Positions 20,249 through 29,782 are shown, counted from the stretch's first letter. The stretch: DNA of 64,000 bases from Kiritimatiellota bacterium (GCA_014381785.1 JACNKZ010000055.1:36937-100936); one strand, 5' to 3'. Notes: generated by a model not told the origin, from the sequence alone. Program-made: numbers and translations.

Positions 20249-22144
20249 TTAGGGCAGCTCGACCTGCAGGCGGTAAAAAACAGATTCTTCCGTGTTGGTG
20301 GCGGAAATCGAGGTATTGGAGCCTTCACCCATAATCGGGATCCCATTGGTGATCCACACCAAATTCGTCGCTGCCAAATCGTTGGTGGTATAGATCAAGC
20401 GGTATTGCCGATTCGTGCTGCCGAGAAACAACACGGTCTGATTAGTGGACAGAACAAAGCTTTCGATTTTCAGGAAGGAGTTCTCATTGGAAGGACTCGT
20501 GTCTGCAATCCATTCATCTGAATTAACAAACCCGTCCAGATCGGTATCTACAGTGCCATCCGAGTCGTCAATTGGATTGATTCCATTAACGACCTCCCAT
20601 TCATCAGGAATGTCGTCATGATCCGTATCAGCAGAATTCGGATTGGTAATAAATCCGTTCGAGTTGGTGATCCCCATTTCAACCCCGTCGGGAAGGCCGT
20701 CATCATCCGAGTCGGCATTGGTAATAATCGTGGCCTCACTGCCATAAGCCGTGTTGCTGGTTCCGAAAAACTCCCATCCGTCGAGCACGGCATCACCATC
20801 CATGTCCGGGTTGGTCAAATCGGTTCCAAGCAGGTACTCGTTGGAGTTGACCAGCGTGTCATTATCGAAATCCAATCCGCCATCAACCGCATTTGTCGGA
20901 TCCAGTCCGTTATCGAACTCCCAGCCATCCGGCATCCAGTCGTCGTCGGTATCTGTATCTTGCGGGTCTGTTCCAAGTACGTATTCATTGGTGTTAACCA
21001 GCCCGTCTGTATCCGTATCCGTGGCGCCGCCATCAACCGCGTTTGTCGGACACAAACCGTTGAACACCTCCCATCCATCATCCATCGTGTCGTTATCCGT
21101 ATCCGGGTTTTCGGGATTGCTTCCATTCAGATACTCATCCAGGTTTGAAAGATTGTCTTCATCCGGATCTGCGGAGGCAATCATATTGGTCGTGCTACCT
21201 GTATATTGCTGTTCCCACCAATCGGGCAACAAATCGACGTCCTGATCAAAATCGGTCACGTTATTTGTAATCCAGCTATAGCGGGATGAGATTCTAGAGG
21301 AATAAAATGAACTTTTCGTTATGCCGAGGGAATCTGTATCAACCCAACTTCCCCCGTTTTCAATATACAATGGCGAGTCCCCTGAGAAATCGAGAATGGT
21401 CGCATTAAAAGGCGCTGATCCATCCGAATTGAAGCTGTAAGATGTAGCAGGCCCGACCAACCAGTTGATTCCCGCCAGCTTCCAAACGCCGTTGTCCTGA
21501 ATAAAAACCCCGCCGCCGGAATCTTTATCGGCAAGCATACATTCTTCATCCCCCGCACCGGCATCCCAGTCCACTTTCAGCACAGGAAAACCATTAACCG
21601 TTGTAACCGTACTGACTTCATTGGTTCCCCACCGCTGGGTATAATTATAAGCGCCCCATTGCCACCCGTTTGTCATTGCGGCTGTTACCCATTGTCCTCG
21701 ATCACGTACCTGTATTGTGTTGGTCACAACCACTCCGCGATCCAGACCTCGACCGAAGACAACCAGTCCTTTCCCTGCCTCATCCGTACTGGAATACAAA
21801 GGCGCATAACTTGGAAAACGCTCGGAAACCTCCCACAGCCTCAAATCGCTGCCCGCATCGTCCACGCTACCAATCGTCGTAAAAACCTCGCCGCCATAAT
21901 AAAACTTATCGCCAATGCTCCCTCCAAAATGGTGTGCCGTAAGAAAATGATGCGGGCCAACGGGCGTTCCCAAAAATTGGTTAAACCGTCCTTGAAATTG
22001 CCAGCCGCTGCCGTCAAGCGCTCCCGCTGGAGCGGTCGTATTGTGTGAAACATCGCCTGTTGAATAGAAAATAATCGCCGGAGACGGCAGGCAAAAACCG
22101 GCCAGAACGAGGAGCAGAATCCCTAACTTTAGAAAATTTCTCAT
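20249..22144 (-). CDS. Secreted trypsin-like protein with ladder of TSP3/Ca-binding repeats
   Basis: 'LTAHHFGG', 'DKDSGGGVFIQDNGVWKLAGINW', repeated 'D.D.DG..N..EY..GT.P' units. Confidence 0.75.
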   Translation of the reverse strand: MRNFLKLGILLLVLAGFCLPSPAIIFYSTGDVSHNTTAPAGALDGSGWQFQGRFNQFLGTPVGPHHFLTAHHFGGSIGDKFYYGGEVFTTIGSVDDAGSDLRLWEVSERFPSYAPLYSSTDEAGKGLVVFGRGLDRGVVVTNTIQVRDRGQWVTAAMTNGWQWGAYNYTQRWGTNEVSTVTTVNGFPVLKVDWDAGAGDEECMLADKDSGGGVFIQDNGVWKLAGINWLVGPATSYSFNSDGSAPFNATILDFSGDSPLYIENGGSWVDTDSLGITKSSFYSSRISSRYSWITNNVTDFDQDVDLLPDWWEQQYTGSTTNMIASADPDEDNLSNLDEYLNGSNPENPDTDNDTMDDGWEVFNGLCPTNAVDGGATDTDTDGLVNTNEYVLGTDPQDTDTDDDWMPDGWEFDNGLDPTNAVDGGLDFDNDTLVNSNEYLLGTDLTNPDMDGDAVLDGWEFFGTSNTAYGSEATIITNADSDDDGLPDGVEMGITNSNGFITNPNSADTDHDDIPDEWEVVNGINPIDDSDGTVDTDLDGFVNSDEWIADTSPSNENSFLKIESFVLSTNQTVLFLGSTNRQYRLIYTTNDLAATNLVWITNGIPIMGEGSNTSISATNTEESVFYRLQVELP

Positions 22145-22253
22145 ACTCGGGCATTATGACCTGCCAAGTCGCGTTTCTCAAGCAAACTTCCGCTCGACAA
22201 AGGCGGACGGATGCATATAAAACGGACAAAAGGCCCGCAAGGGTTCAACTTTT

Positions 22254-23366
22254 TTAAGGCAGAGTCACCTGCATACGATAAAAGACGGTGTTTTCCGTGT
22301 TAGTGACGATAATTTGAGTGTTGGTGCCCGCACCCCAAATCGGCGTGCCATTGGTGATCCATTCCAGACCGGGATCGGCCAGGTCATTGGTCGTGTAAAG
22401 AAGCTGGTACTGCCGGATCGTGCTGCCGTAAAACGTAAAGGTCTGATCCGCCAATGTAAGCTGAGATTCCACCTGCCAAAATGAGTTACTGTCCGTCGGG
22501 TCGGTGTCTGCAATGTATTCTTCAACATCAGAAATTCCATCGGCATCCATATCGGTTACAGAACGCTGATTGATGATTTGATCCCGGTAAACAGAAAGAT
22601 CGGCCATATACGTCAGATTCCCAAACGCAGCAATCTGGTTTGATGGCTGACCGGAATATTCTCCGATATAGAGGATTGTTCCCGCCAATTCCCACGTGTC
22701 CCCTGACTTGATAAATACTCCACCGCCCGAGTCCGCGGGAGTGGCCTGTCCTTCGTTGGGGTTATCATCAAAATCTGTCGAAAAGCATGTCACCCCATTT
22801 GAACTGAGACCCGTACTCTCAATCTGGTTGCTGCCCCACCGCAATGACGTGTCATAAGGGGATGTTGAGTCATAGGTATAGCCGTTATAAAACCCGAAGA
22901 AAATAGCATCTTCCCAGTACTCATCCCAACCCTTCAGACCGGATGTTCTCTCGCGCCCATTACCGATCATAATGACGTTATTGCCGGAAGCGGGTGAGCT
23001 GGAACGAATCGGCAGAATGTTTGTGGGCATATCCCCGGCTACCTTAAACATAGCGAGGTCGATACCGCCCCCGACATTATTCGTCAACTGAACCCACGTC
23101 CCTGATATATGAGTGTAGTTAGTGCCGTCCAGGTTAACCGTAGACGGGGCACCATTATGGTTAGCGGTCAAAAACCACGAATTCCCGAGATAGACCGAAC
23201 TGAGGTCATCCTGAGAAACACCGATCCGATTGAACCCGGGATCATCCGCGGGAGCGTTCGTGTTTGCTGCCCCGTTCAGGCCGACAATAACCACCGCCAA
23301 GGCTGGCTGACAGCAGACCCATATGACCCACATCACAACACAATATTTAAAATATCCTGTTTTCAT
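22254..23366 (-). CDS. Secreted trypsin-like protein, paralogue of the adjacent gene
   Basis: 'FLTANHNG', 'PADSGGGVFIKSGDTWELAGTILY', same C-terminal domain as 20249..22144. Confidence 0.75.
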   Translation of the reverse strand: MKTGYFKYCVVMWVIWVCCQPALAVVIVGLNGAANTNAPADDPGFNRIGVSQDDLSSVYLGNSWFLTANHNGAPSTVNLDGTNYTHISGTWVQLTNNVGGGIDLAMFKVAGDMPTNILPIRSSSPASGNNVIMIGNGRERTSGLKGWDEYWEDAIFFGFYNGYTYDSTSPYDTSLRWGSNQIESTGLSSNGVTCFSTDFDDNPNEGQATPADSGGGVFIKSGDTWELAGTILYIGEYSGQPSNQIAAFGNLTYMADLSVYRDQIINQRSVTDMDADGISDVEEYIADTDPTDSNSFWQVESQLTLADQTFTFYGSTIRQYQLLYTTNDLADPGLEWITNGTPIWGAGTNTQIIVTNTENTVFYRMQVTLP

Positions 23367-23411
23367 CTTTATTTCGCCCTTTCGTTAGAACTAACAAAAC
23401 TCGCATATATT

Positions 23412-23633
23412 TTAGCAGGATTTATTCCGGAAATCCGAAAAAATGGGTTGAACACATGGATGTTTAGCGCCTCCCGTGGCAACCAACAGCAGCATAATAA
23501 AGTAGACCTCGTAATCATCGCGGTATTCACCCAGCAGTCCGATCAGAAATATGAGTCCGGCCAGAACAAGACACACAGATTGAATACGTTGTTTCACCAG
23601 AAGCATTGTGACCTGCCGATGGATACTTCTCAA
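23412..23633 (-). CDS. Small putative membrane protein
   Basis: 73-aa ORF with hydrophobic segments only. Confidence 0.3.
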   Translation of the reverse strand: MRSIHRQVTMLLVKQRIQSVCLVLAGLIFLIGLLGEYRDDYEVYFIMLLLVATGGAKHPCVQPIFSDFRNKSC

Positions 23634-24268
23634 GCAAACTTCGGCTCGACGAAAACGGGCGGATGCATGTAGAGCGGGTCGAGAGGCTCGGGTTGTGTCT
23701 GAAGCAACGCCAGCTCAGCGACATCTTTAGCGTGCGGAAAGCGCGCACTTCCAATGGTTGGGAAAATCTCTGTTAACCGCTCGGCCTCCGGGCTGACCAC
23801 AACGGTTCCTTCCGGCACGGAGATCTCGTCATACGCGACGAGTTTCCAATCATTGGAAAGTTTAATGCTTCCGTTTTCCAATGCTTGGAAAAATCCGATC
23901 CAGACCTGTCCGCGGCGGGCATCACCGACGACGGCAATTTCTTTGGCACCCTCGCGGCTAACGGCAAAAGCGAGCGCCGCGCCGCTGCTGACAGCACGCA
24001 CGTCGTCTTTGCCCGGCAAGGCGAGTGCTTGGGCGACCGCAAAACTCATGCGCATGCCGGAAAACGACCCCGGCCCCCGCCCGACCGCAAACAGGGATAT
24101 ATCGCTATACGATATATGCGCCTCTTCCATCAGATTTTCCAATGTTTGGAAAATGGTGTTGTGGCGCACGCGTTCGGCGATCCAGCTTTTCTCCGCCAGC
24201 AGCTCGCCGTCTTTAAGCAGCGCCAGCGAGCCCTTCCGTGATGAACATTCAATGCCTAAGGTGATCAT
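23630..24268 (-). CDS. tsaB: tRNA threonylcarbamoyladenosine biosynthesis protein TsaB
   Basis: 'MITLGIECSSRKGSLALLKDGEL', 'FAVGRGPGSFSGMRMSFAVAQALA'. Confidence 0.92.
   Translation of the reverse strand: MITLGIECSSRKGSLALLKDGELLAEKSWIAERVRHNTIFQTLENLMEEAHISYSDISLFAVGRGPGSFSGMRMSFAVAQALALPGKDDVRAVSSGAALAFAVSREGAKEIAVVGDARRGQVWIGFFQALENGSIKLSNDWKLVAYDEISVPEGTVVVSPEAERLTEIFPTIGSARFPHAKDVAELALLQTQPEPLDPLYMHPPVFVEPKFA
24097..24117. repeat. Inverted repeat ATATATCG-CTATA-CGATATAT
   Basis: Perfect 8-bp arms, 21 bp total; near-identical to 39065-39085. Confidence 0.85.
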
Positions 24269-24690
24269 AGCGGGCTCTCCACAATGGCGATGGTGCGCAC
24301 CTGCTCATCCTCGCCGCGCTCGAGGCGGATGTGGATGGCGCCGGGCGGAATTAGCTCGGCGGCGCGTTCGGCCCATTCAATAACGGTGATGCCGTCGGTT
24401 TCCAGATATTCATCAAGTCCAAGATCGTAGGCTTCTTCGGGGCCGCCTAGCCGATACAGGTCAATGTGATGAAACGGGACAGCTCCTTGATATTCACTGA
24501 TGAGAGTGTAGGTCGGGCTGCAGACCGGCTCATTAACGCCTGCGGCCTGTGCGAGCCCCTGAGTGAAACAGGTTTTTCCCGCACCCAGGTTGCCATGCAA
24601 GGCGATCACCGCCGGAAGTTCCAGGGTTTGGAAAAATTCGGCCGCAATTTTCCAGGTATTGGAAGGGCTGTTAGAAATCCAGATGCTCAT
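24265..24690 (-). CDS. tsaE: tRNA threonylcarbamoyladenosine biosynthesis ATPase TsaE
   Basis: 'ALHGNLGAGKTCFTQGLAQAAG', 'SPTYTLISEY', 'FHHIDLYRL'. Confidence 0.95.
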   Translation of the reverse strand: MSIWISNSPSNTWKIAAEFFQTLELPAVIALHGNLGAGKTCFTQGLAQAAGVNEPVCSPTYTLISEYQGAVPFHHIDLYRLGGPEEAYDLGLDEYLETDGITVIEWAERAAELIPPGAIHIRLERGEDEQVRTIAIVESPL

Positions 24691-24776
24691 CGTTAAAACC
24701 GTTCAAGTAGTTCAAATCGTTTCCGCCTTCGGCGGATCTGCCGGAGGCAGAAAAGTCGTTAAATTAGCGAGAGGTT

Positions 24777-26462
24777 TTATTCAGCTCGCGCAGTAAATGC
24801 AACGGCAAAAGTTCTCGGTGCGCTACGGACTTCCATGCCGTCTTCATAAACGGCGACCGCCTGAATGCGGTGCGGCCCTTCGCCGATCGTGCGTTCATCA
24901 AACACCAGCTCGGCCCCGGCAGCGGCGCGGACCAGTTCGCGGCCGTTCCAAATCAGGTACACTTCTTTCGGAGATTCCTCCCCGTTGACTTCGGCGATAA
25001 TGATGATTTCTTGCGGGTCGCGATCCGCCATGCCGGTGATTTCCAGCGAGCGCCCTTTCTTATTGACGAATATCGGAACATCAACAAATCCGCCCGGAGC
25101 CACCGGCAGTGCGGCCTGCACGATCAAGCGGACTTCGTGGTAGCCATCGTCCAATTCATCAAAGGGAAGTTCGATCAATGCGTTTCTCTCGCGGGTTTTT
25201 ATTGTCTTTCCGTCAAGCAATGCGCTGTAGACGGGGGCCACGGGAATCGGCAGTTCGGCATCAATAACAAAAGCGGCGTCGAGATCGCTGGTGATTTGCT
25301 TGCTCAATCCGACAGGTTTAATCTGCACCGGCAGCGCGGCAATCTGAGAGAGCGGATCGCCGAGCAGCAAAACCTGCACAGGGCTGGCGATGGCCTGGTA
25401 GAAGCTTTCCATAGCCGTGCAGCCCGCCGCATAGTGGGCATAGAAACGGGCATGCGGGAACTTTACCCAATTGTTGTAGGGTTCGACGACCATCCCGGCG
25501 GTGACGGTCGCGCCCGCATCAAGCCAGCGAGTGCATTTGCCCTGAGGCTTCTGGAATTCAGCCGACCAGCTCGTGAGGTGCTCCGCCATCGCTCCCGGCA
25601 GGAAGGAACCGTAATCGGCAGGCTTCACATTTGCCGACCCCGTCATCACGCCGATCAGCCCGGTTTGCCGTGGCGCCGTATTGGTGGTGATGACCGCACT
25701 GCCGCCACGCGCTTTCAGCTCGGCCTGTACATCGGCAAACTGCCACTCGCGAGGTGCGGAGCGGGCGGCGTCATCGGTTTTCACAAACAGCACACGCGGT
25801 CCTCTTGGATTCCGCCGGGCGCGAACGCCGTCCTGAATGCAACGCAGGACGGTTTCCATACTGTTTCCTTTTTCCCCGACGTAGCCCAGCATCATAGAGG
25901 GAAGCGGCATCTTCTCTTTTAACCCCCTCTTCCAGACATCAAAGTCCCGAGGCGGAAGCTTCTGCCCGCCCTCACTCGTCGGCCCGGCAAACAGCGGGGA
26001 AATGATTTTCCCCTGCTCCATCTGCTCTAAATCGGGCACTTCGCCGCGCAAAAAAGTCAGCCCCAGAATGGACATTTGCTGCCGATCATACGCTGCGGTG
26101 ACAATCCGGATCGGGAAATCAACGGAATAAACCCACGCGGTGATCTGACCGTCCACGCCGCGCTCCTTGAGCGTTTTCAGAGCTGGTTCATAAATGAGCG
26201 ATTTAAACTCTTCCGGCGTGCACTCAAACTGGCCGGAAAACATGGATTCCGGCAGGTTGAGATATATCCGGTTGCAGTCCGGCACCCCATGAAAGCCTGC
26301 GAATACATTAGCCGCTTTTTTGGAGTCCTGTGAACAGTCGTTCACCAGCACCGCTACCTGATGCGGCATCTGAGCCATCGCGGTGCAGGCCAAAAACAGC
26401 ACCAAAACTATCTGTTTGATTGTCATAACGGCGAGCCTACCCCCTTGACGAATAGCAAACAA
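24777..26462 (-). CDS. TIGR03790-type uncharacterised secreted protein
   Basis: 'HQVAVLVNDCSQDSKKAANVFAGFHGVPDCNRIYLNLP'; '...YAHYAAGCTAMESFYQAIASPVQVLLLGDPLSQ'. Confidence 0.65.
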   Translation of the reverse strand: MFAIRQGGRLAVMTIKQIVLVLFLACTAMAQMPHQVAVLVNDCSQDSKKAANVFAGFHGVPDCNRIYLNLPESMFSGQFECTPEEFKSLIYEPALKTLKERGVDGQITAWVYSVDFPIRIVTAAYDRQQMSILGLTFLRGEVPDLEQMEQGKIISPLFAGPTSEGGQKLPPRDFDVWKRGLKEKMPLPSMMLGYVGEKGNSMETVLRCIQDGVRARRNPRGPRVLFVKTDDAARSAPREWQFADVQAELKARGGSAVITTNTAPRQTGLIGVMTGSANVKPADYGSFLPGAMAEHLTSWSAEFQKPQGKCTRWLDAGATVTAGMVVEPYNNWVKFPHARFYAHYAAGCTAMESFYQAIASPVQVLLLGDPLSQIAALPVQIKPVGLSKQITSDLDAAFVIDAELPIPVAPVYSALLDGKTIKTRERNALIELPFDELDDGYHEVRLIVQAALPVAPGGFVDVPIFVNKKGRSLEITGMADRDPQEIIIIAEVNGEESPKEVYLIWNGRELVRAAAGAELVFDERTIGEGPHRIQAVAVYEDGMEVRSAPRTFAVAFTARAE

Positions 26463-26480
26463 GGACAGATAATCGGGCTT

Positions 26481-27116
26481 GTGAAATCACGGTCTGCCAT
26501 CTTCATTCTGCTTGCTCTTGCTCTTTACGCCACGGCGGCTCAAGAGGAATTCTCGCGCTATCAGGTCATCATCGACAAGCGCCCCTTCGGCGAGGAGCCG
26601 CCGCAAGCCGCGGGGGCGATTCAAGTCTCTCTCAACCAGTCTTTCGCGAAAAACCTGCGGCTTTCAATGCTGTTTGAAGGTCCGGGAGGCGATGTGCGCG
26701 CGGGTATTATTGATAGCTCCCTAAACAAAAGCTACATCCTGAGGATCGGAGAAATCGAAAACAGCATTGAGCTGGTCGAGGCGGACATCAATGCCTCAGA
26801 GGCGCTTCTGCGCAAGGGGAATGAAGTGGCGCTGTTTAAACTGGAGGCTGGCAAGCCCGAGGTGCTTACAAGACAACAACAAGCCTCGCGCACATCCTCT
26901 TATGCCGATCGGCGCCAAGCCCTGCTGCAAAAGGTGGCGCAGCAGAAAGAGGCGGAAAAGCCAAAAGAACCGCGGCTGACCGGCGAAGCGCTCCGCAAGC
27001 ATCTGGAAGAGGTTCAGATGAACGCAATCCGCGAAGGCCTTCCGCCTTTACCGATGGCGCTGACGCCGGAAATGGATGCCCAACTCGTCTCCGAAGGCGT
27101 GCTGGATCCCCAATAA
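26481..27116 (+). CDS. Secreted protein of unknown function (GTG start preferred)
   Basis: Signal peptide 'VKSRSAIFILLALALYATAAQ' begins at GTG 26481. Confidence 0.55.
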   Translation: MKSRSAIFILLALALYATAAQEEFSRYQVIIDKRPFGEEPPQAAGAIQVSLNQSFAKNLRLSMLFEGPGGDVRAGIIDSSLNKSYILRIGEIENSIELVEADINASEALLRKGNEVALFKLEAGKPEVLTRQQQASRTSSYADRRQALLQKVAQQKEAEKPKEPRLTGEALRKHLEEVQMNAIREGLPPLPMALTPEMDAQLVSEGVLDPQ

Positions 27117-27161
27117 TATTCAATACACAACGTTCAATGGACATTGAGGATTGAATATGGG

Positions 27162-28169
27162 TCATTGTAAATTTTCCACCATTCGAAGAATGGTGTTTCC
27201 GATGGTCTGCATGCTCTCCGCAGACAGTTTGTCCATCGTATCTTCGGGCGTATGCCAGTAGTCGTTAAGACCCGGCGCGGAACCATAATCGAAATCAATC
27301 ACATCAATGGCCGGCAACCCGGCGAGCAGGAACGGAACGTGATCATCCAGAATGGATCCTTTGCCGAGACTGAACGCCGGGCGTACCCCCAGCTGATGCG
27401 CGGCAAAAAACAGATCTTTCATCAATTCCCGTGTGCTGTTGCGCGGCACTGTAACGTTTAAATTTCTGTCTCCGATCATATCGAGAATGATCACAGCCTC
27501 GACATGCGCTGCGCCGCCCGCCTCAACGATCTGCTGCGCCAAGCGACGGCTTCCGTGCAACCCGTCGGTCGGGCCGTATTCTATGCGGCACTCCTCCCCA
27601 TCAAAAAAGGCGACCAGAAATTCTGTCTCCATCGGCCCTTTTTCAGCAAGCACCCGGGCCAGCTCCATCAGAACGCCCGAACTGGATCCGGAATCGTTTG
27701 CCCCCTGAAACTCCGGAGAAATTCCCGCTTTGGTATCGAAGTGCGACCCGATCACAATCAGCCGCTTGGTTTTACCGGGCAGACGTCCCAGCACATTGTT
27801 GAAAAACATCTTTCCGGACGGAGTCTCCTCCGAAAACGTGTCGATGGTGGTTTTGCAACCCACCGCAGAGAGCTTTGCCTGGAGATGAACCGCTGCACGG
27901 CGAGCTCCGCCGGTGCCTGCGTCGCGCGGACGAATCGCCGCCAGCGCCTCTGTTTCCGCAAACGCTTTCGCGCCATCAAAGACGGGGGACTCTGCCTTAC
28001 CGCATCCACACAGCAACAATATTCCAAGGATTGGTAAAATCTGTGCGCCCCTATGCAATAGGGTTCCAAGGCTTGGAAAAATCTGTAGGCCCCTATGCAA
28101 TAGAGTTCCAAGGCTTGGAAAAACCCGCGCGTCTCTATGTAATGGAGTTCCAGACATCGGAAAGTCCAT
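27162..28169 (-). CDS. M28-family peptidase lipoprotein; true N-terminus uncertain because leader is a 42-bp tandem repeat
   Basis: 'IGSHFDTKAG', 'GANDSGSSSGVLMELAR', 'FFDGEECR'; lipobox-like 'LLLCGCGK' preceded by repeated 'FPSLGTLLHRG.QI'. Confidence 0.8.
   Translation of the reverse strand: MDFPMSGTPLHRDARVFPSLGTLLHRGLQIFPSLGTLLHRGAQILPILGILLLCGCGKAESPVFDGAKAFAETEALAAIRPRDAGTGGARRAAVHLQAKLSAVGCKTTIDTFSEETPSGKMFFNNVLGRLPGKTKRLIVIGSHFDTKAGISPEFQGANDSGSSSGVLMELARVLAEKGPMETEFLVAFFDGEECRIEYGPTDGLHGSRRLAQQIVEAGGAAHVEAVIILDMIGDRNLNVTVPRNSTRELMKDLFFAAHQLGVRPAFSLGKGSILDDHVPFLLAGLPAIDVIDFDYGSAPGLNDYWHTPEDTMDKLSAESMQTIGNTILRMVENLQ
28022..28162. repeat. 42-bp tandem repeat, about 3.4 units, each starting with a TTCCAA-N3-TTGGAA palindrome
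   Basis: Palindromes begin at 28022, 28064, 28106, 28148; units share 'CTGTgnGCCCCTATGCAATAG'. Confidence 0.9.
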
Positions 28170-29185
28170 CAGGCTTTTTTGGCGTGAGCGGCTTCAGTGA
28201 TTTTCACCACGAGACTGTCCGCCAGCTTGGGATCTTCAAGGAGTGCCTTGCGGGCGCCTTCGCGGCCCTGCCCGAGCTGCTGCCCGTCGCAGGAAAGCCA
28301 TGAGCCTTTCTTTTCGATCAGGCCGTACTCAACGCCCGCATCCACAATGGAGCCGGTCCATGAAATGCCTTCGGCGTAGAGAATATCGAATTCCGCCAGG
28401 GTGAACGGCGGCGCCACTTTGTTTTTGACCACTTTGACTTTAGTGCGGTTCCCGAACACCGAACCGTCTGTGTTCTTGAGCTGACCGATCCGGCGGATGT
28501 CGAGGCGGACAGAAGAGTAGAATTTGAGCGCGCGTCCGCCGGGAGTGGTTTCGGGGCTGCCGAACATCACGCCGACTTTTTCGCGGATCTGATTCGTGAA
28601 GATCACACAGCAGTTCGTGCGATTAATCGCAGAGGTGAGCTTACGAAGCGCCTGACTCATCAGACGGGCCTGCAAGCCGACGTGCGACTGCCCCATGACA
28701 CCGTCGAGCTCGGCCTGCGGCGCGAGCGCGGCAACCGAGTCGATCACCACCACATCAATGGCCCCGCTTTTGACCAGCGTTTCACAGATGTTGAGGGCCT
28801 CTTCGCCGGAATCGGGCTGGGAAACGAGCAGATTGTCGATGTCGACGCCGATCTTTTTCGCGTAAGCCGGATCGAGCGCATGCTCGGTGTCAATAAAAGC
28901 CGCCGTGCCGCCTGCTTTTTGGACGTTCGCCATGATATGGGAAACCAGTGTGGTTTTTCCGGAGGATTCCGGTCCGTAAATTTCAATCACGCGGCCCTTC
29001 GGCACGCCGCCGATTCCCAAAGCGAGGTCGAGCGTCAGCGCGCCGGTGGGAATATGGGCGATGGTCTTGGGGATTTCCTGATCGCCCAGCCGGACAATCG
29101 CCCCGTCGCCATACTGTTTTTTAATCTGTTCGAGAACCGTCTCTAAACTGACGGTGCCTATCTTGGTTTCTTTTTTAGCAGCCAT
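28169..29185 (-). CDS. recA: Recombinase RecA
   Basis: '[19 protein letters not shown]', '[26 protein letters not shown]'. Confidence 0.98.
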   Translation of the reverse strand: MAAKKETKIGTVSLETVLEQIKKQYGDGAIVRLGDQEIPKTIAHIPTGALTLDLALGIGGVPKGRVIEIYGPESSGKTTLVSHIMANVQKAGGTAAFIDTEHALDPAYAKKIGVDIDNLLVSQPDSGEEALNICETLVKSGAIDVVVIDSVAALAPQAELDGVMGQSHVGLQARLMSQALRKLTSAINRTNCCVIFTNQIREKVGVMFGSPETTPGGRALKFYSSVRLDIRRIGQLKNTDGSVFGNRTKVKVVKNKVAPPFTLAEFDILYAEGISWTGSIVDAGVEYGLIEKKGSWLSCDGQQLGQGREGARKALLEDPKLADSLVVKITEAAHAKKA

Positions 29186-29257
29186 AATCGAAGAGCCTAC
29201 ACGCCGGAAATAATTGTGCAAGTTCGGAAGCTCTCCGAGACTGATTTTGCCGCAAGA

Positions 29258-29782
29258 CTAGCCTCCGAGCCGGGCAGAACACAGATTTTCCCAGCTCCCG
29301 ACATCCTCCCAGCGGCCCGTTGACGGGCGCACCAGCGTCAGCGAATTGAACCGAATACGCGGTGGAAGCCGCACGGCCAACTCCTGCCGTAGCGCATCGC
29401 GGTCGATGCCCGCCGCCCCCAACCCGTAGAGCAGACTCAGGTGCGGACCAATCGACGATAAATGCGCGCCTTCGATGCGGGAGGGCGCCCGTTTAAACAC
29501 CGCCTCGCCCCCCGCCAACCGCAAAAAGAAAAAAAAGGCCCAGTGATCTGCCCAATCGATTCCGCGCACGGTCAGCTCAACCGGCGCGGTCTGTACAGCC
29601 AGCCGCCCGAAGGCGTCCCGCAAATCCTGCTCATCCAGATTCCATGTCCCGGAACAAAACGTGGTGTGCGGAGCAAATGCCGGCGTTGCGTAACGGTTCG
29701 ACAGGGCCTGGATCAGCGCTGCCAGCTCTGCGCGCTGTTCCGCGCACGGCATCAGCCAAATTGAATAGGCAAACGGTTTCAT
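29258..29782 (-). CDS. 2H phosphoesterase superfamily protein (cyclic phosphodiesterase-like)
   Basis: Two HxT/S motifs: 'PHTTFCSG' and 'PHLSLLYG'. Confidence 0.7.
   Translation of the reverse strand: MKPFAYSIWLMPCAEQRAELAALIQALSNRYATPAFAPHTTFCSGTWNLDEQDLRDAFGRLAVQTAPVELTVRGIDWADHWAFFFFLRLAGGEAVFKRAPSRIEGAHLSSIGPHLSLLYGLGAAGIDRDALRQELAVRLPPRIRFNSLTLVRPSTGRWEDVGSWENLCSARLGG

Noticed and set aside
28022-28162. CRISPR array
   Set aside because: 42-bp head-to-tail tandem repeat, without unique spacers or cas genes.
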